From contig DASXZO010000150.1 in assembly GCA_036501845.1 (NCBI GenBank), positions 1 through 32,997 of the forward strand: a stretch of DNA of 32,997 bases. Direction: 5' to 3'. Numbering within the stretch: position 1 is the first letter of the stretch; each line of letters opens with the position of its first letter. This document shows, piece by piece, positions 24,323 to 31,838 of the stretch. The notes below the pieces were generated by a model that worked only from the letters and a program-made list of their open reading frames with translations, was not told the DNA's origin and made no database searches. The stretch is from JBBREP01 sp036501845 (lineage in GTDB: Bacteria; Actinomycetota; Acidimicrobiia; IMCC26256; PALSA-610). The position numbers and the translations under genes were made by a program.

Positions 24323-24747
24323 TGGGCGAAGTCCCAATCTCCGAAGGCTTGTTCACATCGCTCGACGCCAACACCCAATTGGTGGGGAGTCGTTGCAACG
24401 CGTGCGGCATCGTGACGTTCCCGGCCCAAGAGAGCTGCCCGCGCTGCGCATCCATCGACATGGCCGCGCACGCGCTGGCGCGGCGCGGCACGTTGTGGGC
24501 ATGGACCACCCAAGCCTTCCCGCCACCGGCACCGCCATACGCCGGACCGACCGGGAAAGCCTTCGTGCCCTTCGGCGTGGGCTACATCGACCTCGGCGAC
24601 GTCAAGGTCGAGAGCCGGCTCAGCACCGCCGACCCCGCCGCACTCGAGCACGGCATGACGATGGAGCTCACCCTCGTACCGTCGCACACCGACAGCGACG
24701 GCAACGACGTGATCACGTTCGCGTTCGCCCCCGCGGAACAATCGTGA
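24322..24747 (+). CDS. DUF35 zinc ribbon/OB-fold protein
   Basis: This 141-residue protein has a zinc ribbon (CNACGIVTFPAQESCPRC, residues about 25-42) followed by an OB-fold with FVPFGVGYIDLGDVKVESRL. DUF35 proteins bind acyl-CoA and pair with Ltp-type thiolases or with MaoC-like hydratases. The partner here is probably the thiolase encoded next at 24854. The ATG at 24322 shares one base with the ligase stop and has GGGAG six bases upstream. It is the unfused counterpart of the N-terminal half of the 19118 fusion protein. Confidence 0.92.
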   Translation: MGEVPISEGLFTSLDANTQLVGSRCNACGIVTFPAQESCPRCASIDMAAHALARRGTLWAWTTQAFPPPAPPYAGPTGKAFVPFGVGYIDLGDVKVESRLSTADPAALEHGMTMELTLVPSHTDSDGNDVITFAFAPAEQS

Positions 24748-24813
24748 AACCCTCAGCGCTCGAGGAGCGACGGAGGAGCGACATCGGGCGTGCGAGCGGA
24801 GCGAGCCTCCGCC

Positions 24814-24851
24814 GCCCCTCGGGGCGCGAGCCGCAGGCGAGCGGGGGTGGA
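24814..24851 (+). repeat. type A leader repeat, copy 2 (before thiolase)
   Basis: This 38-bp stretch differs at one position from 4847-4884 and ends two bases before the thiolase ATG at 24854. Just upstream is a related motif, GCGAGCGGAGCGAGC (24792-24806). The rest of the 106-bp gap from 24748 to 24853 holds no gene. Confidence 0.85.
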
Positions 24852-24853
24852 CG

Positions 24854-26002
24854 ATGAGCAATGATGTCGCAATCGTCGGTGTGGGCCTGCACCCGTTCGG
24901 ACGCTTTCCCGGCGTCACCGGCATCGATATGGGCGCGATCGCGATCCGCGCCGCGCTCGCCGACGCCGGAGTCGTTTGGCGCCAGATCCAATTCGGTTTC
25001 GCCGGCAGTTACGAGATCGACAACCCCGACGCCGTCGTCGCGCTACTCGGCCTCACCGGCATCCCGTTCACCGACGTGTACAACGGCTGCGCTACTGCCG
25101 CCAGCGCGCTCAGCCTCGCCGCGCAGACCATCCGTCTCGGCGAGTGCGACCTCGGCATCGCCGTGGGCATGGACAAGCACCTCCCCGGCGCGTTCAGCGC
25201 CGACCCGCGCCTGTACGCATGCCCGTCGTGGTACGGCGAGGTGGGCCAATTCCTCACCACCAAATTCTTCGGCATGAAGATCAACAAATACATGCACGAC
25301 CACGGCATCACTGCCAGCACGCTCGCCAAGGTCGCGGCGAAGAACTACCGCAACGGCGCACTCAACGAGAACGCCTTCCGTCGCAAGCCGCTCTCGGAAG
25401 ACGAGATCCTCGCATCTCCAATACTCAACTACCCGCTCACCCAATACATGTTCTGCTCGCCCGACGAAGGCGCCGCCGCGGTGATTCTGTGCAAGGCCGA
25501 GCACGCGCACCGCTACACCACCAATCCGATCTACCTGCGCGCGTCCACCGTACGCACCCGGCGGCTCGGGGCGTTCGAAGTGCACAGCCCGTGGCTCCCC
25601 GTCGAGGAGACACCCGGCGCCACCGTCGACGCATCGCGCGCCGCGTACGAGATCGCCGGCATCGGGCCCGACGATGTGGACGTGATCCAACTCCAAGACA
25701 CCGACGCCGGCGCCGAAGTGATCCACCTCGCCGAGAACGGCTTCTGCGCCGACGGCGACCAAGAACAACTCGTGGCCGGCGGCGCACTCGAGATCGGCGG
25801 CACGCGACCCACCAACACCGACGGCGGCCTCATCGCCAACGGCGAGCCCATCGGCGCGTCAGGCCTGCGCCAAGTGCACGAGATCGTGCGCCAACTGCGC
25901 GGCCAAGCCGGTGATCGCCAAGTGCCGAACAACCCGAAGGTCGGCTACACGCAGCTCTACGGCGCACCCGGCACCGCAGGCGTCTCGATCCTCTCCACCT
26001 GA
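24854..26002 (+). CDS. thiolase-superfamily lipid-transfer-type protein (Ltp3/Ltp4-like)
   Basis: This 382-residue protein keeps the thiolase nucleophile C79 in VYNGCATAAS. The canonical GHPxGASG loop reads GEPIGASG (330-337), so the active-site His is E331, a substitution I recall from mycobacterial Ltp proteins. It may thiolyse a beta-ketoacyl-CoA or act as a lyase; the retained Cys sets it apart from the 19118 fusion. It follows the DUF35 gene, its likely partner, and is six bases ahead of the acyl-CoA dehydrogenase pair. The ATG at 24854 follows the GGGGGTGGA end of the type A leader repeat. Confidence 0.92.
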   Translation: MSNDVAIVGVGLHPFGRFPGVTGIDMGAIAIRAALADAGVVWRQIQFGFAGSYEIDNPDAVVALLGLTGIPFTDVYNGCATAASALSLAAQTIRLGECDLGIAVGMDKHLPGAFSADPRLYACPSWYGEVGQFLTTKFFGMKINKYMHDHGITASTLAKVAAKNYRNGALNENAFRRKPLSEDEILASPILNYPLTQYMFCSPDEGAAAVILCKAEHAHRYTTNPIYLRASTVRTRRLGAFEVHSPWLPVEETPGATVDASRAAYEIAGIGPDDVDVIQLQDTDAGAEVIHLAENGFCADGDQEQLVAGGALEIGGTRPTNTDGGLIANGEPIGASGLRQVHEIVRQLRGQAGDRQVPNNPKVGYTQLYGAPGTAGVSILST

Positions 26003-26008
26003 GCCAAC

Positions 26009-26935
26009 GTGGACACCCGCGACACCACCGAGCAGGCCCACCTGCGCCACACCGCGCAGCGGCTCGCGCGCGAACTCGGCCCGGCCACGGTCGCCGACCT
26101 CGACGACCAGACCCGCCGCGCGCGCCTCGACAAGGCGGTGCGCGACGCGGGCTGGCTCGAGCTGCGCGACGACGACGGAACCGGCGCACCGGTGACCAGT
26201 GGCGTCGAGGCGTGCATCGTGGCCGAGGCGCTCGGCCATGCGCTCGCCGACACTCCGTGCGCCGGTCCGCTGCTCGCTGCCGACTTCGCCCGGCGTACCG
26301 GCGCATCCGATCCGGTGGTTGCAGCGTTCGACCGCGACCTCGTGGCACCCGCGTCTCGGCAATCCGTTGACGCGTACGCAGTCGACGTGGCGCGCGATGC
26401 CGACGGAGCGTTCGTCGCGACCGATCTCACACGGTCGATCGCCCGCGTGCAATCAACCAACCTTCCCGCGCTTGACCGCGACGATCTCGCGCAGTGGACC
26501 GCGCTCGGCATCGCGCTCACCAGCGCCGACCTCGTGGGGGTGATGCACGGCGCGTTGGATCTCACGGTGGCGTATGCGGCCGATCGCCGCCAGTACGGCG
26601 TGCCCATCGGTTCGTTCCAGGCTGTGCAACACCTGCTCGCCGAGGCCCGAACGCTGCTCGATGGCTCGCGCAGCGTGGCGCTCCACGCGTCGTGGGCGGT
26701 CGACAACCTTCCGCCCGCCGTGGCGCTCGAATCCGGTCGCGTGGCCAAGGCCTACTGCGTGCGCGCGGCGCGCACGGTGTGCGAGACGGCGATCCAGGTG
26801 CACGGCGGCATCGGCAACACGTGGGAATGCCTGGCGCACGTGTACCTGCGGCGCGCGTTGCTGTCGTCGCAGTGGTTCGGCGACGATCGCGTGCACCTTC
26901 ACGCGCTCGCCGGCGTGCGCCTCGGAGCGACCTGA
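26009..26935 (+). CDS. acyl-CoA dehydrogenase, small partner subunit type
   Basis: This 308-residue protein retains the C-terminal ACAD helical domain (RRQYGVPIGSFQAVQH, QVHGGIGNTWE) but has a degenerate N-terminal half without the FAD loop. It matches the small subunit of heteromeric FadE enzymes and presumably pairs with the next gene product. The GTG at 26009 lies six bases after the thiolase stop, and the TGA shares one base with the next ATG. Here the small subunit gene comes first, the reverse of the 4886/6040 pair. Confidence 0.9.
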   Translation: MDTRDTTEQAHLRHTAQRLARELGPATVADLDDQTRRARLDKAVRDAGWLELRDDDGTGAPVTSGVEACIVAEALGHALADTPCAGPLLAADFARRTGASDPVVAAFDRDLVAPASRQSVDAYAVDVARDADGAFVATDLTRSIARVQSTNLPALDRDDLAQWTALGIALTSADLVGVMHGALDLTVAYAADRRQYGVPIGSFQAVQHLLAEARTLLDGSRSVALHASWAVDNLPPAVALESGRVAKAYCVRAARTVCETAIQVHGGIGNTWECLAHVYLRRALLSSQWFGDDRVHLHALAGVRLGAT

Positions 26936-28068
26936 TGGACTACCGCGACTCCCCCGCCGAAGCCGAGTTCCGCGCCCGGTTGCGCGCGTGGCTCGCCGGC
27001 CACAACCCTGGTCTCCCGCCGTCGTCCACCGACGACGAGTACTGGGCTCGCCAGGCCGAGTGGCACACGGCCCTCTACGACGCCGGCTTCTTCGGGCTCT
27101 CGTGGCCCACACGGTTCGGCGGCCACGAGTTGCCCACCGTGTTCGACGTGATCCTCGACGAGGAGATCGCCATCGCAAGCGCGCCACCGCGGCCGAGTCT
27201 CGGCTATCTCGTGCAAGGCATCACCACGCACGGCAGCACCGCGATTCAGGATCGTTTCCTGCCTGGTCTGATCAGTGGGCGCGAGCGCTGGTGCCAGGGC
27301 TTCAGTGAGCCCGACGCGGGTTCCGACCTGGCGTCGCTGCGCACCACGGCAACTCGTGACGGTGAGGAGTTCGTGATCGACGGCCACAAGATCTGGACGA
27401 GCTACTCCGACGTGGCCGACTGGTGCTTGCTGCTCGCGCGCACCGATCCCGCCGTCGCCAAACACAAGGGACTGACCGCGTTCGCGGTGCCCATGCACCA
27501 ACCCGGGATCGAGCAGCGGCCGCTGCGCATGATCAACGGCATCACGAACGAGTTCGGCCAAGTGCTGTTCGACGGCGCGCGTGTCGCCGCCGGCAACATG
27601 ATCGGCGCACCCGGCGAAGGCTGGCGCGTGGCGATGACGATCGTGAGCCACGAGCGCGAGCCCGGCGAGTTGGGCTACGTCGCGCGCTACGCCAAGACCG
27701 TAAAAGACCTCGAGCGCACCATCGCCGATGATCCCACGGCGTTCGACGCACCCACGCGCGAGGCCGTCGCGTGGGCACGCGTGCAGACCGAGATGCTGCG
27801 GCTCCATGTGTGCCGGCGCCTGTCGGAGCGCCTCGACGGCGTCGAGCACGGACCGGGCGGGTCGATCGACAAACTCCTGATGACGTGGGTGGAACAGGCG
27901 ATCGGCACCGCCGCGCTCACCGTGTCGGGGGCGCGCGCGGCGGTCGACGGCGACGACGTCGCCCTCAAGACCTATCTCTACAGCCGGGCCCAGAGCGTGA
28001 TGGGCGGCACCTCGCAGATCCAGAAGAACATCATCGCCACGCGCATCCTCGATCTCCCCACTGGCTGA
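26935..28068 (+). CDS. acyl-CoA dehydrogenase, large subunit type
   Basis: This 377-residue FadE has WCQGFSEPDAGSDL (119-132) and DGHKIWTSYSD (149-159). Near the C-terminus it has MGGTSQIQKN, where the medium-chain Glu is Gly. The probable catalytic base is E240 in SHEREPG on helix G. Together with the preceding small subunit it would form a heteromeric dehydrogenase for a bulky acyl-CoA. The ATG at 26935 overlaps the upstream TGA by one base (TGATG). Regulation would follow the operon promoter before 22733. Confidence 0.94.
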   Translation: MDYRDSPAEAEFRARLRAWLAGHNPGLPPSSTDDEYWARQAEWHTALYDAGFFGLSWPTRFGGHELPTVFDVILDEEIAIASAPPRPSLGYLVQGITTHGSTAIQDRFLPGLISGRERWCQGFSEPDAGSDLASLRTTATRDGEEFVIDGHKIWTSYSDVADWCLLLARTDPAVAKHKGLTAFAVPMHQPGIEQRPLRMINGITNEFGQVLFDGARVAAGNMIGAPGEGWRVAMTIVSHEREPGELGYVARYAKTVKDLERTIADDPTAFDAPTREAVAWARVQTEMLRLHVCRRLSERLDGVEHGPGGSIDKLLMTWVEQAIGTAALTVSGARAAVDGDDVALKTYLYSRAQSVMGGTSQIQKNIIATRILDLPTG

Positions 28069-28086
28069 TCGCAGCAAGGAGCCACA

Positions 28087-28857
28087 GTGCAGTACGACCT
28101 TCCCGACGTCGTCCGCGTCGAAGCCGACGGGCCCGTGCGCATCGTGCGTCTGAACCGCCCCGAGCAGCTCAACGCGGTGAACGCCGACCTGCACCTCGCG
28201 ATCACGCAACTGTTCCCGCAGCTGTCGGCCGACACCGAGGCACGCGCCGCGGTGATCACCGGCGAGGGCCGCGCCTTCTCGGCGGGCGGCGACTTCGAGT
28301 TCCTCGACGGCATGGCGAACGACCGTGAGCTACGCGCTGCGGTGATCGCCGAAGGTCGCGAGCTCGTGCTCAACATGCTCCGCTGCCGCGTGCCAGTGAT
28401 CGCCGCGGTGAACGGGCCCGCCGTCGGGCTCGGCTGCAGCGTCGTGGCGCTGAGTGACGTGGTGTACATGGCCGAGTCGGCGTATCTCGCCGATCCGCAC
28501 GTGACCGTGGGGCTCGTCGCCGCCGACGGCGGCCCGCTCACGTGGCCGCTGCACACGAGCCTGCTCCTCGCCAAGGAATACGCGTTCACCGGCGATCGCA
28601 TCAGCGCCGAGCGCGCCGCGCAGATCGGCCTCGCGAACCACGTGTGCGCCGCCGACGAGGTGCTCCCGGCGGCGATCGCCGCGGCGCACAAGATCGCCGC
28701 GCTCCCGCGCCAGGCAGTGGAGGCCACCAAGCGCGTGCTGAACCTGCACGCCGAGCACGCGGTGCTCGCCACCATCGACTTCGCAATGGCCGCCGAGACT
28801 CAGTCGTTCGACACGCCCGAGCTACGCGCCAACGTGGCGCGCTTCTTGGAGCGGTAG
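28087..28857 (+). CDS. crotonase-family protein lacking both hydratase glutamates
   Basis: This 256-residue crotonase-fold protein has the oxyanion segments SAGGDFEF (65-72) and NGPAVGLG (109-116). The two glutamates of classical hydratases are replaced: S118 (GLGCS) and H138 (ADPHV). The following GLVAADGG is characteristic of a mycobacterial subgroup, as I recall. It may be an isomerase, hydrolase or decarboxylase and not a hydratase. The GTG at 28087 has AAGGAG five bases upstream. It is the last gene of the FadD3-like operon and is followed by a terminator hairpin. Confidence 0.92.
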   Translation: MQYDLPDVVRVEADGPVRIVRLNRPEQLNAVNADLHLAITQLFPQLSADTEARAAVITGEGRAFSAGGDFEFLDGMANDRELRAAVIAEGRELVLNMLRCRVPVIAAVNGPAVGLGCSVVALSDVVYMAESAYLADPHVTVGLVAADGGPLTWPLHTSLLLAKEYAFTGDRISAERAAQIGLANHVCAADEVLPAAIAAAHKIAALPRQAVEATKRVLNLHAEHAVLATIDFAMAAETQSFDTPELRANVARFLER

Positions 28858-28867
28858 ACGCCGTAGC

Positions 28868-28901
28868 CGGTGGGACCGAGCCGTGCCGCTCGATCCCACC
28901 G
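28868..28901. terminator. hairpin terminator between convergent genes
   Basis: Arms CGGTGGGACCGAG (28868-28880) and CTCGATCCCACCG (28889-28901) pair with one mismatch around an 8-base loop. The hairpin begins ten bases after the crotonase stop and lies between it and the stop of the convergent substrate-binding protein. Confidence 0.7.
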
Positions 28902-28949
28902 ACGACTCACCGGCCCGTTCGATTGTGCGCGTCGGTTCGGGGTTCCCGA

Positions 28950-30329
28950 TCAGCCCACGCCGCCCGGCGCGAACGACTTCCACGTGGGCGTCTGGTCGCC
29001 GCCCTTCGTGGCGTCGAAGCACGGCCACGGCTTGCCGGGGTGGTTCTGGTACGGCACGAACTTGCTGTTGAGGATCTCCACGATCGGCTGGCACTGTTCG
29101 ACGAGGCGAACGTTGGGGTTGGCCTGCGGATCGATGTGAGCGGTCGTCCAGTTGATCGGTTGGATCATGCCTTGCGCGTCGTACGCCGTCTGACCGTTCA
29201 TCCAGTCGATCACCTTCGCCTGGGTGAATTCAGGGCCTGCGCCCTTGAGCGCGTCGACGAGCTCGATCGCGTCGAGGTAGCCCACCTGGGTGACCTCCAC
29301 CGGGTCGTTCGTGACCTTCTTGACGTCGCTCAGGTATTGCTGCGTGAGCGGCGACTGCGGCGTCGATTCCCACGGCGGGTAGTAGTCGGGCTGCACGAAC
29401 GCGCCCTGGAAAATCGTGCCGTTCTGCTTCAGGAAGTCGTGGTCGTAGGCGTTGGGCAGGTCCTGGACCGCGTGCAGACCCTGCTGGTCCATCTCCTTCT
29501 GCAGCTTCACGACCTCATTGGTATCCATACACGTGGTCACGAACTGCACGCCCGCGCTCTTCATCCGGGCCACGTCGGCCGTGAGATCGGCGGCGAATCC
29601 GACGGTGTCGTCGAAGAAGGCCACCTTGATCTTGCCGTTGCCGTACTTCTGGAACGCGGTCTTCGTGCCCTGGCACGCTTCCTTCGACTCGGACGACACG
29701 CCGTAGCCGATGATCCCGACCTTCGTAAAGTGGTTCTGCAGTGCGATCCACGAGAGCAACGGGCCCGGGCACGTGAAGCACAGCGCCGGCACGGTGGAGA
29801 AGAAGTTCAAATGCGGCTGCGTGGGTGTGCTCGCGAACTCAGGGTTGATGTTCCAGGTGAAGGTCGGCTCGTTCGCCTTGGCGAGCGTGTCAGCACCTGT
29901 CATCTGGAGCGTGGCTTCGAACACCGCGAAGGCGTTGTCGTCGGCAAGGCTCGACGTGCTCATCTGGTCGTTCACGAGGCCGTTGTTGTCGTCACGCTTC
30001 GACACGATCTCGAGCTTGCGCCCGTAGATCCCCCCGGCATCGTTGATGCGGTCGAAGTAGGCCTGGATGCCGTCGGCCAACTGCGCGTACTTGCCGCCTA
30101 CCGCGTTCGTCGTCGACGTGATCACCGCGACGCGGATCGCGGAGGAGGTGACCCCCTTCACGCCGGGCCGCGGCACGTTCTCCTTGAGCGCAGCTGCGTT
30201 CGCAGTGGTCGTCGGGTTCTTGCCGACGGTCAACGCGGTCTGCGCCGTCTTCGGAGAGCTCGAGTTCGAGCACGCTCCGGCGACCAACGCGCCCGCCATT
30301 CCCAGCACGACGAATGCCCGTGCACGCAT
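28950..30329 (-). CDS. ABC-transporter substrate-binding lipoprotein (branched-chain amino-acid type)
   Basis: This 459-residue exported protein has a hydrophobic signal segment (residues 4-18) and a lipobox-like VAGAC with C20 as the lipidated residue, then a Ser/Thr/Asn-rich linker to about 50. The rest fits the type I periplasmic-binding fold (Peripla_BP_6), for example IRVAVITSTTN and DGIQAYFDRINDAGGIYGRK. Such proteins in catabolic clusters often bind aromatic or hydrophobic carboxylates, so it may deliver the cluster substrate. No permease or ATPase gene is in the window. The ATG at 30329 follows a GGGGGG tract by 7 bases; the frame open back to 30878 reads antisense through the P450 gene. 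Its promoter overlaps a predicted operator. Confidence 0.92.
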   Translation of the reverse strand: MRARAFVVLGMAGALVAGACSNSSSPKTAQTALTVGKNPTTTANAAALKENVPRPGVKGVTSSAIRVAVITSTTNAVGGKYAQLADGIQAYFDRINDAGGIYGRKLEIVSKRDDNNGLVNDQMSTSSLADDNAFAVFEATLQMTGADTLAKANEPTFTWNINPEFASTPTQPHLNFFSTVPALCFTCPGPLLSWIALQNHFTKVGIIGYGVSSESKEACQGTKTAFQKYGNGKIKVAFFDDTVGFAADLTADVARMKSAGVQFVTTCMDTNEVVKLQKEMDQQGLHAVQDLPNAYDHDFLKQNGTIFQGAFVQPDYYPPWESTPQSPLTQQYLSDVKKVTNDPVEVTQVGYLDAIELVDALKGAGPEFTQAKVIDWMNGQTAYDAQGMIQPINWTTAHIDPQANPNVRLVEQCQPIVEILNSKFVPYQNHPGKPWPCFDATKGGDQTPTWKSFAPGGVG

Positions 30330-30435
30330 GTCGGTACCCCCCGACGAGAGTCTCGGATTCGACTGGAACGAGCCGCGAGAGTCGCTGCTCGCGGGCGTTG
30401 GTCTAGCACTTCTGCGTACCACGATTCCGCCATGC

Positions 30436-30450
30436 GAGAATGGCACTTTC
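30436..30450. promoter_or_regulatory. predicted shared operator, site 6
   Basis: GAGAATGGCACTTTC, preceded by GC, fits GRRAA-N5-YTYYC and closely matches site 1. On the minus strand TTGACA (30461-30466), an 18-bp spacer and CATTCT (30437-30442) form a promoter for the substrate-binding protein, and the site covers its -10. Confidence 0.6.
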
Positions 30451-30469
30451 ACGCTCGACGTGTCAACAT

Positions 30470-30484
30470 GAGAACGGTGTTTCC
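30470..30484. promoter_or_regulatory. predicted shared operator, site 7
   Basis: On the minus strand this reads GGAAACACCGTTCTC, preceded by GC, fitting GRRAA-N5-YTYYC. It lies 52 bp before the P450 start at 30537 and just upstream of the minus-strand TTGACA, so binding here could affect both divergent operons. Confidence 0.6.
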
Positions 30485-30536
30485 GCAGCCAGTCGGGCGG
30501 CTCGACACCAGCCACCAGGAAGGACGAACACCCGCG

Positions 30537-31838
30537 ATGACCGACTTCGATGTTCCCGATTTCGAAGGGGTCGACTTCTTCCGCACCCGTGCCCTCTACC
30601 AAGACCCGTACCCGTTCTACGACTACGCACGCGGGCATGGGCCTGTGTGGCGCGAGCCCGAACACGGCGTGGTGATGGTCACCGGTTACGACGAGGCGAT
30701 CGCGGTGCTCAACGACACCGCCACCTTCTCGAACTGCAACACGGTGAGTGGGCCGTTCGTGCCGTTCCCGGTGCCGGTGGAGGGCGACGACATCAGCGCC
30801 ATCATCGACGCCTACCGCGACACGCTGCCGTTCAGCGATCAACTGCCGTCGTTCGACCCGCCGAAACACACCGCGCACCGCGCCTTGCTGATGCGGCTCA
30901 TCACACCCAAGCGGCTACGCGAGAACGAAGCGTTCATGTGGCGTCTCGCCGATCGCCAGCTCGACGAGTTCCTTGCGAACGGCCGCTGCGAGTTCGTGCA
31001 CGACTACGCCGGCCCGTTCACATTGCTCGTGATCGCCGACCTTCTCGGCGTGCCCGACGAAGAACACGAGACGTTCCGCAAAGAACTGCAAGGTGACGCC
31101 CGCGAATCGACGGGTGCGGCCCACAGCACCGACAAGAGCGGCGCGGTCGCGCACAAGCCGCTCGAGTTCCTCTACGACCGCTTCACCGCGTACATCGAGG
31201 ACCGCCGCCGCACTCCGCGCAACGACGTGATGACCGAGCTCGCCACCGCCACGTTCCCCGACGGCTCGCTGCCCGAAATCCAAGACGTGATGCTGATCGC
31301 CGCGAACCTCTTCGCGGCCGGCCAGGAGACCACAGCGCGCATGCTCGGCACTGCGTTGCGGCGGATTGGTGAAGATCCCGAGCTGCAACAGCAACTGCGC
31401 GACGACCACGGCCGGATCCCCGCGTTCGTGGAGGAGGTGGTGCGGTTGGAGAGTCCGATCCAGGGCAACTTCCGTATGGCTCGCCGTCACACCACGCTCG
31501 GCGGCGTCGACATCCCCGCGGGAACGAGTGTGATGGTGCTGGAGGGCGCCGCCAATCACGACCCGCGACAGTTCGAGTGTCCCGCCGAGATGCGCCTCGA
31601 TCGCACCAACGGCCGCCAGCACATCGGCTTCGGCTTCGGCATCCACGCCTGTGCGGGCGCGCCGCTCGCGCGCGCCGAGGGCCGCGCGAGTCTCGAGCGC
31701 ATTCTCCAACGCATGGCCGACATCCGGGTGTCGGAGTCGGAGCACGGACCCGCCGGCGCGCGCCGCTACCAGTACTCGCCGATCTACATGTTGCGCGGGC
31801 TCGAACGGCTGCATCTCGAATTCACACCGATCGCGTGA
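30537..31838 (+). CDS. cytochrome P450, paralogue of the P450 at 10040
   Basis: This 433-residue soluble P450 has I-helix AAGQETT at 260-266, ExxR at E300-R303 and axial Cys372 in FGFGIHACAGAPLAR. It is a close paralogue of the enzyme at 10040-11347. The ATG at 30537 follows AGGAAGGA by about 12 bases. The stop lies in a GTGA overlap with an epoxide hydrolase gene, so a plausible sequence is P450 epoxidation of an alkene followed by hydrolysis to a diol; that is inference. The substrate is unknown. Confidence 0.95.
   Translation: MTDFDVPDFEGVDFFRTRALYQDPYPFYDYARGHGPVWREPEHGVVMVTGYDEAIAVLNDTATFSNCNTVSGPFVPFPVPVEGDDISAIIDAYRDTLPFSDQLPSFDPPKHTAHRALLMRLITPKRLRENEAFMWRLADRQLDEFLANGRCEFVHDYAGPFTLLVIADLLGVPDEEHETFRKELQGDARESTGAAHSTDKSGAVAHKPLEFLYDRFTAYIEDRRRTPRNDVMTELATATFPDGSLPEIQDVMLIAANLFAAGQETTARMLGTALRRIGEDPELQQQLRDDHGRIPAFVEEVVRLESPIQGNFRMARRHTTLGGVDIPAGTSVMVLEGAANHDPRQFECPAEMRLDRTNGRQHIGFGFGIHACAGAPLARAEGRASLERILQRMADIRVSESEHGPAGARRYQYSPIYMLRGLERLHLEFTPIA

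Noticed and set aside
22334..24337. Minus-strand 667-residue open frame antisense to the FadD3-like ligase
   Set aside because: It is His/Arg/Gly-rich shadow sequence opposite a gene with complete ANL motifs.
28542..30536. A very long open frame extending upstream of the P450 start at 30537
   Set aside because: It runs antisense through the substrate-binding protein and through the crotonase in another frame. It is Arg-rich with no family-like sequence; it results from high GC content.
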